Shown here: in pieces, positions 32,199 to 44,253 of the stretch
Layout of the letters: every line of letters starts with the position of its first letter
Numbering within the stretch: position 1 is the stretch's first letter
Source: Paraphysomonas bandaiensis
Taxonomy: Eukaryota; Chrysophyceae
Length of the DNA stretch: 64,000 nucleotides
Assembly (NCBI GenBank): GCA_965644295.1
Contig: CBFFRP010000150.1
Coordinates: 1-64,000, forward strand
Reading direction: 5' to 3'
Notes under the pieces: generated by a model
Told to the model about the DNA's origin: nothing
The model's database searches: none
What the model saw: only the letters and a program-made list of their open reading frames with translations
Translations under genes and position numbers: made by a program

Positions 32199-35100
32199 CT
32201 ATGACAATGCACAGCCGCCAGACTGGTTATTCCTGGGGTGCTTGGCAGAGTAAGAAGGCAAGGACAGTAGCTGTGCTGAACCATCTGTCGGGGTAAGACT
32301 GGCGGCCCGTCGACTACTACTATCGTCATCGGCGGGCAGCATGAACGATGTCCGACTTTTAGCTTTTATTATTTTCTGTCCGTTCAGCTGTCCAGACTCG
32401 TGAGCCGCACTCAAGTCTGCGACGAGCTTTTCGTAACTCTGCAGGTCGTCTGCGGTAAAGGGAGGGGGGGCTGAAAAAGATGAATTTTTATTCATCTGTA
32501 GAAACTTTTTCTTCAGTGAGTTTTTTGGACTCATATCGTAGATAGCGGTCTCAGCGACATTGAGCAGTATGTTCAGCTCAGTGTCGTACTTGACCATGGA
32601 CTCCGCGTGAAGGAGGTAAAGAAGTCCTGTACTGAAGCTTCCATGAGCAATGGACTGATCGGCAGCCTTGATGATATACTTAAAGGCTTGACCGCGGCAA
32701 TTCGCTCCCATGGCAAAGTGGTAACTCAAACTATATCGCAATTTTAAGTTAGAGAACACCACGAAATAGACCACGAAATAAACGACAATATGTTCTTGTG
32801 TAGTAGGTCACATTACAGCAAATATTACACAAACCTTGGATAGTATGATCTGAGATTGCTCTCAAATATTTTCTCTATAGCGTGCGCAACATTGGTGTGA
32901 ATCACTGCTGCCTCACTACACAATGACAACATTCATTACAGTTACCGAAAGGAGATCATCAAATTACACACCTTGGCAAAACGAAGTCATATAGAGTCTT
33001 GCGGATTAATTCATTCTGGAAGGTATACACAAGTGGTTGTTCAGATATCTGAACGACTATTCCTCCCTCTGTTAGTGCTTGCAATGAGCACTGCAGACTT
33101 TTCGCATCGTGCAATTTCTTAGGCACAACTTCCAAAAGAATATCGAAATGAAACTCGTCGCCGATTATACTGGCATACTTAGCTATAGTTTGCTCTTGTA
33201 CAGTGAACATCTCTAAATGGCATACAATATGATGTTCCAACCTTTTCACACGAGATACAGCGCTTGGTGAGGAACTGTGTTTCGGAATCACAATGGGCGA
33301 CATGTTCGGAAAATTGGGCATCTGATTATTGAGGGACTGAGTTGAGTCGTCAGAATTATGTCTTGAATTAGGACACGAGAAGTCATCAAATGCACTTGTA
33401 AACTCTTGGATACCACTTGCTCGAACAAACTTTGCAATAGACTTAACCCAATACGGATTTCCATTGGTAACGTCATATACAAGCTGAGCGAAGTCGTCAG
33501 GCACATCAGTGGTTGACAGTGTAGCCTGCACAACAAAAATATTTACAATTGGCAACACAAGCCTTCACGAAGTATGTACCTGTAGTACTTGCATCACTTC
33601 ATCTTCAGAGAGGTTCGGGAGGCGGAGTGTGATGCAGTTCTTCTGTTGGGCGAAAGATGCCCGTAGAGGATTCTTCTTCATATTGTGACCGTACTTGTTT
33701 ACCATGGTCTTCGAAATGCGCTTGCGTCTACCAGAGGCGTCCAAACCAATACTATGACTGTTTGACGCCGATTCAGTGTATAGACCACGCATATTATTTG
33801 AAGATCTGTCCACAACTCAGTTCAACCTACAGTAATACGAACGGATAGAGTTACTTACCTCGAACCTTCTGAAGCCCTTCTTCCAGAAGCTGCAAGTGAG
33901 GGGGCAGGACCCTGTCCAAATTCCCACGACCCACTATCTGCACTATTGGCAAAAAAGTCTGTTGATCGCCTGGGCGTTGGACTGTTCTGTGGAGATGTAT
34001 CACTAATACTAGGGAAGAAATGCTTTCGGAATGTGGGGCTGTCTTTGAGGCGACCCGGAGAGTCACAACGCATGCTAGAGAAAAATCCATTGTGGCCTTT
34101 CTGCGAGTTGCTGCGGCGTTGGTTAAGAGCGTCTTCAGCTGGAAGTCTGAAAGTGCATAGAACCAACAATGGCGCTTTCATATTAGCCATCATCTTGAGC
34201 TCTTTCATCGACAACTCATCACAAAAATGTGCATCTTCAATTACGATTGTAGTGCAGCTTACTTGAAATAAAGAGTTCAAAACTGTTTGCAGTGTCGTAT
34301 CCCCAAAGAAGCGAGTCGCGCGGGGCTGTTTTTTGGAGGACGGGACAATGTCGTAATCCCAGTTCAATCGCAGCGCATGCTTGAGTATAGGAAAATGCTC
34401 ACGTAGACACGATTCCACATCGGTATCCGGATAATTATGCCTCAGAATTGTAAGGATGACATTCCTTTGGCTGCGCTCAGTAGCAAAGTGTGATGGTCCA
34501 ACCAACTCCGTGAATATTTTGCGTATGATACTGTACCCAATGCTCTCATCCTCGCTGATGGCCTGTACAGAGAAAGTACGAAAATTTCTCCGGTTCGATC
34601 CTTTCCGGAAAAAGTCTGCAACTGTGGACTTTCCCATTCCTGGAGCCCCTTCAACCATGATAAACCTTACTTCTAGGGGTTTGCTTCTCATCTCATCCTG
34701 TGAGTGGGACTGTGAATCGTTGCTCTTTCCGCTGCTGCTACCGCTATCCATTCGTGCAGTGGATTGGCATAATCCTGGCGTAAGTGCTCCAACAGTCATA
34801 TTCTGATAATCACTTAACCGATCTAGCTCTTTGATAACAGCTGAGGCGATATCCTTGTTAATGGCAATGCTGTGATCGTCAATATCATCATATGATGGCA
34901 TCAGTGGAAGAGTTTCCGAAGCATAGTAGTATGGGTACATAAGTTCGTCTCTTCCTTTCAGCAGCATTGCCTCAGCCGGAAGCAGAGAATTCGAGACTCC
35001 AGATGGTAACCGGGTATAAGTGATATCATCAACCAAAACCCTCCCTTTAGCCTTACCCATAAGGCGGGCCGCTAAGTTAACAGCGTCACCCATAGCCACA

Positions 35101-36460
35101 TAGTCCTGGCGTAGGCTAGATCCAACTGTGCCACAGTATGCGTTTCCTGTGGTAACTCCAACAGAGCAAGTTTCACCAATTGTCTCCGCAAACTGAAACA
35201 TAGAATACGCGCAATAAACGGCACGAGAACAATTGTTAGGAAAAGACGCCTTGGGTACCCCCCAAAGAGCAATCAGCACACAGCCTTTGTCATCTACCAG
35301 GAATTGTCTCAGGAATCCTCCACATTGATGGAGTATCTGCTGCATACCATAGAAAAATGGCTGCAGAGTTAGTAAATCCCTGTTTTTCTCCATCGAGTAA
35401 CTATCGAGCTTCAAAAACATCGTCGTCACTTCGCGTAATTCTGAAAGCACATGGAAGGACCCTGCAGCGATGGAGGACTTCACAGCAACCGGTACAAAGC
35501 TGCGAATATTCTCAACCAGGTGCTGTCCCCCTGGGAATGCCTCGCGATGTGATATGTTTGGACGAGTCGGCACCCCGTCTACAGAGAGAACTTTGTAATT
35601 CCCACTGGGAAGGACCTCTACGAGAATATCTTGGCTAGCAGAGTTGTCATTGTCACTCCTGGCATGTTCGTAGCACGCTGGCGTTGTAACGGCCTCTCCA
35701 GAATTTGCGTCGTTGATGCAAACAGATAACTCCGTCAGACAATCTCCGCTTATTAGATATACCCAGTTCCCTTCATGCCCCCCAAGAGTAGCAAAGCAAA
35801 TTTCACCATAGCTGACTCCTATGTGTGCTGTTAAGTCCAATGACCGGTAATCTTTAATTTCAACTGCACATTTGATGGCCCGTCGGGAACAATTATGTGA
35901 AACCCCATCGGAATCATCTACCGATGCATACTTGTACGAAGATGATGATTGTGAATCCCCGCGAAAGAAGCAAATCACCGCATCACCAGCAAAGGATATT
36001 ACTACACAGAAATAATTAAATTACTAAGAACAATAGTTAAATCAAAGCGCTCACCATCGCCGCCATAGGTGTAGACAATCTTTATCAAATCTCCAATAAA
36101 GCTGCTTGTACAGCGCTGCAAGTCGTCAAAACCATCCACTCCTTCCTTGCTTAGTGTCCCGCATAGCTTTACAAATCCAGATATATCCGCAATCAGACAG
36201 GCACCCTGCAAAAATTCACGTTCAAGCTTCACGGTGTCATTTCTTATAATATTTTCCAATAACAGAGTCGGACAGAAAGAACTAAGAAGACCAATATCCA
36301 ATTGAGAATCTTTACGAATAACAAGAGTACGACTTCGAGTAATAGGACGTGATCTTCGACTACTCAATTCATTCTCTATTTTCTCAATACCCATAAAATG
36401 AAACTCATCTTCAGCTTCAACTGGCACAATACGATTTGCAGGTACAGTAAACATATTCAT
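32199..36460 (-). CDS. Soluble-type adenylyl cyclase (ADCY10-like) with P-loop ATPase region
   Basis: Predicted class III cyclase making cAMP; animal homologues are stimulated by bicarbonate and calcium. Six exons are inferred: 36460-36055, 36001-33859, 33805-33580, 33525-32972, 32915-32835 and 32730-32199. All phases match, giving 1313 residues. Catalytic domain C1 holds LIADISGF (Asp about 92) and, across the first intron, GGDVISFAGDAVICFF, supplying both metal-binding Asp residues. C2 (about 335-510) has FLKLDSYSM, VDDKGCVLIALWG and YVAMGDAVNLAARLMG. A Walker A motif, EGAPGMGKST, and NTPase-like region follow, then a helical C-terminus. No membrane segment is seen. Domain order is that of animal soluble cyclase, which is longer (about 1600). 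The bicarbonate response is inferred from the family. Confidence 0.92.
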
Positions 36461-37372
36461 ATACTGTATATATATATATTCACTTCAATAAATTATAAAT
36501 GAATACAAAATTTGAAAACATTTTAATTTTTATTTGTAAATTAATGAATGAATGTATACATAAAAGAGAGTTGTTGTGATAGATAGATATACGAGAGAGA
36601 GAGTGGAGTGGTTAAGATATATAGATAAGTGGACTCCAAAGAGAGAAAGTAATAAACATTTAGATATTTAAAAACGCCGTTTCTGGTTAATTACCAGATA
36701 GAAATATATAACACACGGCACGATTTGTTCACGATTTGTTAATAGTTTGATTATGTATGTATGAGATGATGATATCTCTATATATATGTATGTATGTATG
36801 TATGTATATAGAGAGAAGAGAAGATGAAATTCATGTGTCGCCAAATAGATGATATAAATACCACACATACAAACACACACATACAATCCATATAAAAAAA
36901 CACGTACCCTTGTTCCCTCGTGTTCCCTTTTCAATATACACAGCAACTGAATACTAATCAATATTGAGATGGGTGGAGGGGTGGTAATAGATGGCGTATT
37001 CCACGGTATTTTACAGTATTTCATAACGAGACATATGGGAAGAGGGTCCCATATGGTAAATAGTTTTAGCACAATTTCAGTATATCGAAATATTAATCCT
37101 AAAATTATGGATTTTATAATTAAAATATGGAAAATATCAAAGTTTTGAGATAAAAAACTGTATATTGCAATAAAGTAGGAGTTTTAAAACTATTTTGTCA
37201 CAAAATCAGATATTGTTAATTGTTTTATGAAAATTGTACAAAATTCCTCATATTGGTATACCTCACAACACACGGGCTTGTTGCACCCCCATAGTATGAT
37301 AATCCATTCAAGTGAGTTCATTAGTTTCTAGTATAGATACATATTAGAAGTTATATTCATTAAGTAGTAATC
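36461..37372. promoter_or_regulatory. Divergent promoter region, adenylyl cyclase / FkbM-like gene
   Basis: AT-rich 912 bp with a short TATG run at about 36785-36808. Strings such as TAGTTTTAGCA (about 37061) recur in other intergenic regions (40031, 52741). No gene recognised. Confidence 0.45.
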
Positions 37373-38962
37373 ATGTATATGTATACACCCTCTTCACTCT
37401 TTATTGGGCTAATGCTCATCATTGTTATGATCACACAATCGGTATATAATTATTGTTATCTATATGTATAGTTAACATTTAGTTTGAAGAAACAAATTAA
37501 CCCGGATGATCCTGGGAAAAGCACAGCACATCTACTAGGAGATGAGCCATGTGTACCATTTGAATACTGGGCAACGTCACTAATATCATTTCGTTTATGT
37601 CTGGGAAAATCAGAGGAGGAAGTTCGTGCTGGACGAACTGTAACTGCAATGATACGGTACTGTAATGTTTATAGTAATTTACTGTAGTTGTAATTGCTTT
37701 AAACATCTTAGCCTGCCTAAGTGTTGTGCTAATCGTTTACCAATCGTCATTGTTCACTCTCTATTATATGAAGGAGTCGAGGCTTCCAGCCGATGTGTCG
37801 AGGCTTCCATCTGCTAATGTGGATGATGGAGACCGTTGTGCCACTGAGCTCAAATGGATACTTTTTAGATACAAACCCATGTGAGTATTTTGTAAACGGT
37901 CGTGTTTCTTTGATATTAATGATGCCTGCAGATATTGGGGGATGTGTTTTTCACATGGCAGCACTAGGTACGTTGTTAATTATACATTGCCGATATTTAT
38001 TTGGAATAGTAGTACAGTATTGATCTAATATGCAACTGCAATAGATGATATGCCCAGCTTTGTTGTCAATCCTCTGATTGCTTGTATGTTGCTTGATAGG
38101 ATATAAGGTTATTGCAGCTGAAAAGTATGAGGGATTTGTAGACACTATGATGGGAACAATGGCCATGAACCCGGCGTTTCACCACGAGGTGGAGATTCAT
38201 CATGCAGCACTTGGCACAGCGCACGAGAATAAACGAGGTGAGATTCGCAAGAGTGTCACTAGCAGAATAATGCTATTATCTTGCAGTCAAATTTTGGCAT
38301 GCTGGTTCTGGCAACAATGTGAATACTGGGTATGATGACGCCGAAGCGGACGATCCGGATGGGGTCAATCTTGAAGTCGTCCCTTTTCCGTCGTTAGTAC
38401 AGGAACGACAAGTGACGCTAGCGGCCTTAGCATGTGTGACGGTGTGTAGACTCTATTTCGTCAGAGATATTTACATGTTTGTATACAGAGTTGTAATATG
38501 GGTGACATATTGAAGACAATTCCTCAAATCAAGCTCCAGACGTTACCCATGATATATCTCGAGGTTCACTTCCGATATACGAAAACAACCACTGAAATTC
38601 ATGATATTCTTCATATATTGCACCACAACGACTACATCATCCTACCTTTTATCTACCCTGAGTATGAGTACTATTACGGGAGACGTAGTCAAGAACCGGA
38701 AGAGGTGGACAAGTTGTTTGGATCCAAAGTGTTCGGCATACCATACAGTGAAGATTTGATAGTTGAAACCGCTAAGAAATTTCTTAACACGAAAATTGAT
38801 CACGACACATTGAGTGAAGCATTCAACAGAGAGTTTCATGGTGTAGTGGCTATGACCAGATCCCTGTACGAGAAAATGGTTCAGCATTTTTTACCGGATG
38901 CGGAGCCATCCAATTATAATAGACATTTGTTTGGAGAAAACTTTACATTGAGTAGTGTATGA
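37373..38962 (+). CDS. FkbM-like SAM-dependent methyltransferase domain protein, membrane-anchored
   Basis: Seven exons are inferred: 37373-37441, 37490-37656, 37774-37880, 37932-37967, 38100-38237, 38287-38441 and 38489-38962, in frame throughout, giving 381 residues. The first exon encodes a hydrophobic segment (LFIGLMLIIVMI), a signal anchor or signal peptide. Splicing exons 3 and 4 creates NGYFLDTNPYIGGCVFHMAAL and then GYKVIAAEKY, which matches the FkbM pattern DxGANxGxxxxxAA followed by an acidic residue binding the SAM ribose. The glycine-rich motif is unusual. Later text (LPMIYLEVHFRYTKTTTEI) fits the family beta-strand after motif post-II. Substrate unknown; a secretory-pathway sugar or glycan is a guess. 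Exon 3 contains a 22-bp internal duplication. Confidence 0.65.
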
Positions 38963-39759
38963 GTGGAATAAAGTTATATATATGTCACGTATTTTTTCTG
39001 TAAATTTAGTAAAGATATTACTTAGCGGTCGCCCACATGGAACCGCTAAGTTTCTTATGTATGCATATATTTATATATTGTTCATGTTGCTCCATTTTAC
39101 TGGGTTTTGCCTTTCAATTTCGAAATGTTCTCGATGGTAGAGGGTGTGTAAATATTTGGTCTGCAATTTCTATACTTGGATATTGCAACAATTCTGAAAC
39201 GGGGAAATTGTCACACTATGTCAGAATTAGGATATACCCTTCCTCTAAACTTCGAATACAGAATACAGCCGATACTGATATACTTGTTCTGTACGCTAGT
39301 TATTAGAATTTGCATTAGTTACTAGAGTTGTATTTAATATTACAGAGGAGTTATTTATCGTGTGTTATTGTCGTTTCTTTACATAAACACCTTTTGGAGG
39401 AGTTTAGGGTTGAGACTTGAGACCAATAGTGTCCATTGTCCATCATGCTTTTGGAAAGGAGTTGAAAGCACTTGGTCGATAATATAGACACTAGTTAAGG
39501 AGTACAGACTTCTTTTCAGGTTTTCCATATTTAAAAAAGTAAGAATAAGCATAATAGTGTTACATGAGAACGAATCATGCAACTTATTTTAATGTTTTAA
39601 TGGTGCCTGCTCGTTGACTAGTTGCTAATTCCACTTCGTCTTGGTACGATTGGGTTTAATTACATAAAAACAGCAGATAACAAACAACATAATATGATAT
39701 GCAGTATGTAGATATGGATATAGAGGGCATAATTATATGTGTCACTATATAGTAATTAA

Positions 39760-40014
39760 TCTAAAGCCTTTGCGACAACGCTGAACTTATCAGGCGCCAA
39801 AGGCAAACAAAACAGTTCCACTGATGTAGAGAAATTTCATATTGTAAACGAATATGATGGTGAACAATTAAATTCACTGCAACGCTTTGTTGTTGCTCGA
39901 CAATGTGCAACTGGATCGAAGCAAGAGCTCAAGATCTTTCCAAGATATGACGGTCACCTGCTGCAAAAACTTTGTATGAAAATCAACTGGTATATGTACA
40001 TAAAACTCCTATAG
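39760..40014 (+). pseudogene. Orphan 84-codon open segment without start codon
   Basis: An uninterrupted frame reads SKAFATTLNLSGAKGK, then VEKFHIVNEYDGEQLNSLQ and ELKIFPRYDGHLLQKL, and ends at TAG. It has no early Met and ordinary protein-like composition unlike the AT-rich flanks. Family not recognised. It may be a decayed gene, an exon of an unseen gene, or a transposon fragment. Confidence 0.35.
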
Positions 40015-40087
40015 TTGTATAAAACCTATGTTTTAGTATAAAAACTATGATTTTTGTAAATAATTCTAGAAAATTATGGTACAGCTG

Positions 40088-40099
40088 TACTGCTGTATA
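40088..40099 (+). promoter_or_regulatory. Recurrent intergenic word TACTGCTGTATA, copy 3
   Basis: Exact 12-mer 260 bp upstream of the MCC beta start, within GTACAGCTGTACTGCTGTAT. A one-mismatch inverted copy lies at 40228-40239. Confidence 0.5.
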
Positions 40100-40357
40100 C
40101 TTGCTGTGTACATCATGTCACATAATATCTACCATACACACCTCCACATACATCATCAGCACACCAACTGAGAGACACAACACACATACATACCATATGT
40201 ACACATCCATACCTATATATCCATATACATACAGCAGTATATACAACATCCATATACATCACACAGCAGTAGATGTGCACATTAACCTCACATTCCTTTT
40301 AGCCATAATATACCAATACAATTCATCGTATTGCATATCGCTTACTCTGAAACTATC

Positions 40358-43179
40358 ATGTTAACTAATCTCATACGTCGGAGTCGCGTTACACGCAATA
40401 TAACAGTAGGGATTCGTTCTATTAACTCCCGTAATGATCCATGTGGAACTATATTAGATGGCACTGTACCAATGGGTCCAGAATTTACTACTAATAAAGA
40501 ACATATGAATAGATTAATTGAAGATCTTAATAATCTCACAGCAAAGATTCATGAGGGTGGAGGGGAAAAAGCAATGGCAAAACATATCGCTCGTAATAAA
40601 TTACCAGTTAGAGAACGAATTAATACATTTCTTGATGCTGGTTCACCATTTTTGGAAGTTGGTATGTTGGCAGGACATGAGATGTATGATGATTATGTTC
40701 CTTGTGGAGGGATGGTGACGGGGATTGGTTCCGTGCATGGGTAAGCAGTTTCACTTAACGTTGAGTTGTTTTATATTATACTACTATTATCTCATGCCAC
40801 CAATCTTCTTGAATACGTTTCACGATAATTCCTTTCTTGTAGTGTGGAATGCATGATTATTGCCAATGATGCTACAGTCAAGGGTGGAACTTACTACCCT
40901 ATCACCATCAAGAAGGGATTGCGTGCACAAGAGATTGCGTTGCATAACAAGCTGCCCTGTGTCTACATGGTTGACTCTGGAGGGGCCTTTCTCCCTATGC
41001 AGGTTGCCACTTCATCTATGTAGTATTATGATGATATACATCACTTGAGCCGATTGTGTCTCTTCAGGCGGACGTATTTCCAGACAGAGAACACTTTGGT
41101 CGCACCTTCTTCAATCAGGCCAACATGTCTGCGATGGGTATCCCTCAGGTCAGTTTGTCATTAGCTGCTTGTGAAATGAAGTGCGTTAGGCTTGATAGAA
41201 CCTACTTGTTGTAATTTTCTTTGAGAATATTGTATATTATTTTTCCGTGAGTTTTTATGAACTTTTGTGGTGTACAGATTTCCATTGTGATGGGCTCATG
41301 CACTGCCGGTGGTGCATACGTGCCGGCCATGTCTGATGAAAATATCATTGTCAAAGGTACATTTGTTTTTGAATTATAAGTATATATAGAGGATTTGGTC
41401 TTAAACTGTATTATCCTTAAACTGGGGGTATTGCCAGCAGAGAAACGCAATGATATTATGCATTGCTTATGTCACTTCTTTATGTAGGAAATGGTACTAT
41501 TTTCCTAGGTGGGCCACCTCTCGTGAAAGCAGCCACTGGAGAGGTTGTTACTCCCGAGGAGCTTGGTGGGGCCGATGTCCATTGCAAGTAAGATCATTCC
41601 GATGTATTTCACTGCGGGCGTTTTGTGCTTGTGTATACTTGTCCCCTATGTGAATGCTTTGTCCGTATGGGTATACTTTTACTTATTCGTGCTTTGTAAT
41701 GCGGCAGAATGTCTGGAGTTTGTGATCACTATGCTAATGATGATTATCATGCGCTTCACATCGCTCGTAATATTATCTCTAATCTCAACTACAAGAACAC
41801 TTCAGAGTCGGTAAGTAGCGTGTTGTGGACACATAGTCCTTCCTGAATCAAGTGTTTGCAGGTGGTTCCTAAGTCGTATGAAGAGCCACTATTTTCAGCA
41901 GAAGATATTGGTGGGATTATTCCAGCTGACACAAAGAAGCCTTTCGATATTAGAAAGGTGTGTAACGTTGTATTAGTTTGTATCTGTTATTATGCAATCG
42001 TGGGTGATGATATGTTCACCATTTTGTCAGTGTTACATTTCATGTCTATGTCCACCATTTTGTGAGTGTTACATTGTGTATTGCATTGGTAATACTGGTG
42101 CCCTCTAATGAACATGATGTGGAACAGATTCTTGCTAGACTGGTTGATGGCAGTGTGTTCCATGAGTTTAAGGCACAGTACGGCACAACACTAGTCACAG
42201 GATTCGCTAGAATACATGGTATGCAGGTTGGCATTATTGCTAACAATGGAATCTTGTTTTCGGAATCTGCACTTAAGGTGAGAAGATTTTACCGCTAGTA
42301 TATATATTGAGGTGGTGATTGGATATCTATAGGGGGCTCATTTTGTTGAGCTGTGCACACAGCGCAATGTTCCGATTCTGTTTATACAGAACATCACTGG
42401 ATTTATGATCGGCAAGAAATACGAAAACGAAGGCATCGCTAAAAATGGGGCCAAACTCGTAACTGCCGTGGCATGTGCCAAGGTATGCACTCTTCAGTAA
42501 TCTCGACTATCAATATGCTGCTTACCTGAATCTACAGGTACCAAAGCTGACTCTCGTGGTGGGAGGGTCCTACGGTGCAGGCAATTACGGCATGTGCGGT
42601 CGTGCTTACGACCCTAGGTGCGTGTTATCCGTTTATGTATCGAATTATTGTTAATTTTTTTCTAGGTTCATGTTTACCTGGCCAAATTCCCGCACTGCTG
42701 TGATGGGAGGTGAACAAGCAGCAAATGTGTTGGCGACTGTTGTAAGGGACAACATGGAGGCCGCCGGCAAGTCATGGCCGGCAGAGAAGGAAGAAGAATT
42801 CAAGGTATATTCGTCTGAGGCGTGTACAGTATGATAGTATTTTTATGTCTGAACAAATTTGAAGTAGTATGAAGAGTCAGTTGACTGAATTGTACTCATA
42901 GTGGCTGGTTGTAAACGCGAACTGTTATTTTTATTAATATGTTTTTATACATAGAAACCCATTTTGGCCAAGTACGAGAAAGAGAGTCATTCTTACTTCG
43001 CGAGTGCGAGACTCTGGGACGATGGAGTTATTAACCCATACCATACCCGAGAGGTATGCGTTACACGTTCTCATCTTGGAATGACCATAACATTTGCTCT
43101 GCAGATTCTAGGAATGTCGCTGGCAGTTGCTACGAAAAACTCCCCAGAATTCACTAAATTCGGTGTTTTTAGAATGTAA
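40358..43179 (+). CDS. MCCC2: Methylcrotonyl-CoA carboxylase beta subunit, mitochondrial
   Basis: Carboxyltransferase half of the biotin enzyme that converts 3-methylcrotonyl-CoA to 3-methylglutaconyl-CoA in leucine breakdown. Thirteen exons separated by short GT-AG introns encode about 563 residues, the length of the human protein. The N-terminus ([20 protein letters not shown]) is a mitochondrial presequence. Diagnostic stretches include [122 protein letters not shown] and [11 protein letters not shown]. The biotin-carrying alpha subunit is not in the window. Convergent with the GNAT gene. Confidence 0.97.
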
Positions 43180-43761
43180 TCGCAGACTCACTCCTGACAT
43201 CACACTGCAGTACAATGCCAACATTAGGATTTACAGAAAGTGAATGGTAGGATTTCAAAGTGACTGGCGGTAACTAATCAGCAGTTGTATAACTTATGGT
43301 TTTGTGAAGTCAGTATATGTAACTACTGTAAGTTCTAAGTTCGTTCTGTTCAGACATAAATAACAACATAGAAAAGGCAAGTACACTCCAGTGAATGTTT
43401 TCCATACAATATATAGCTTCAATCTAAAGAAGCTCGTGCTGAAAATTGTCTAAACGGAATTAAGAAATTACTTTTTCTATTCATCGTTCCACTCTTTAGA
43501 AATCTCAGTACCCTTCCAGTCAACAATCCACTCTCCATCAATGACGGTTGTGGTGATAATGCCCCATTCTCATAGCACACACATTGTATAAGATTTTAAA
43601 GAGTACACAGAATGTCATATATTTGAATATTAAATCCGCCACCATGTTGCTTTATTACTTAAGAACTCCTTCAAATTGTGAAGTGTAGCAATGTAAACTA
43701 TTTTATTTCTAGGAGCTTCATTCAAACACATGAGATAAAAATTTTCGTCTAATACACTTAG
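43180..43761. other. Intergenic region between convergent MCC beta and GNAT genes
   Basis: No complete gene. It contains a minus-strand coding-like remnant at 43478-43570. Confidence 0.4.
43478..43570 (-). pseudogene. Possible C-terminal exon remnant
   Basis: On the minus strand a frame of about 30 codons reads WGIITTTVIDGEWIVDWKGT and then KEWNDE followed by TAG, with an AG just upstream. It looks like the last exon of a protein whose other exons are not seen nearby. Family not recognised; chance cannot be excluded at this length. Confidence 0.3.
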
Positions 43762-44253
43762 CTACCCCTTTCGCCTGTCATCTGCAATGATAGAGTATAG
43801 ACACATGTTGTTGAATTTCCCATTGAAATACTGTCCTTGTCTCAGCATGCCTTCGTAAATAAACTGCTCGCTTTCATACAGATGTCTTGCCCGGGCATTG
43901 TCATCCACCACATCAAGCCAAAGTCTATTCATTTTAAGCTCTTCAAATACAACGTGCTTTACACACTGTAGCATTTGTCGACCATAACCTCTACCTTTAA
44001 TAGCAGCCACAAGACGCATTAGTTCAGCTGATTTGTTAGGTGCCCCATTAGCCAATCCCCGAATAATCATATAACCAACTCTTTCATTTGTATCATTATC
44101 TACTGCAATATAATGTAAGTCATCAGTATTCATGAACTGTAGATGCTCCTCTCTAGTCCATTGGCTTACATAACAAGCATTCTCCTTCTCATTTTCATGT
44201 TCTAATACGAAATCTAAATCATCTGGTGTTGTTTTACGTAATGATACAGGCAT
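43762..44253 (-). CDS. GNAT-family N-acetyltransferase (RimJ/RimL-like)
   Basis: Single exon, 163 residues, a normal size for a one-domain GNAT enzyme. It starts LRKTTPDDLDFVLEHE, has a central strand (VGYMIIRGL), the acetyl-CoA pyrophosphate-binding loop KGRGYGRQML (motif A, R/QxxGxG) and the motif B segment LWLDVVDDNARARHLYE followed by FIYEGMLRQGQY. The NxxAxxLYExxGF-like arrangement is typical of RimL-type acetyltransferases acting on protein N-termini or small amines. Substrate unknown. No targeting sequence is seen, so it is probably cytosolic. Confidence 0.88.
   Translation of the reverse strand: MPVSLRKTTPDDLDFVLEHENEKENACYVSQWTREEHLQFMNTDDLHYIAVDNDTNERVGYMIIRGLANGAPNKSAELMRLVAAIKGRGYGRQMLQCVKHVVFEELKMNRLWLDVVDDNARARHLYESEQFIYEGMLRQGQYFNGKFNNMCLYSIIADDRRKG

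Larger units (their letters stand above)
38963..40357. other. Intergenic region upstream of MCC beta gene
   Basis: Mostly AT-rich. It holds an orphan coding-like segment (39760-40014) and the word TACTGCTGTATA at 40088, with a one-mismatch copy in reverse at 40228-40239 and a shorter one near 40264. The last 250 bp is CA/T-rich promoter-like DNA. Confidence 0.5.

Noticed and set aside
31652-32329. 225-codon minus-strand frame overlapping the 3' end of the adenylyl cyclase gene
   Set aside because: It overlaps the cyclase last exon in another frame, has no recognisable domain, and extends into AT-rich intergenic DNA; the cyclase frame ends cleanly at 32199.
37483-37489. Splice acceptor for exon 2 of the FkbM-like gene at TTTAG (37482)
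   Set aside because: It puts a stop five codons later in the frame set by exon 1; the next AG (37488-37489) keeps the frame open, so that was used.
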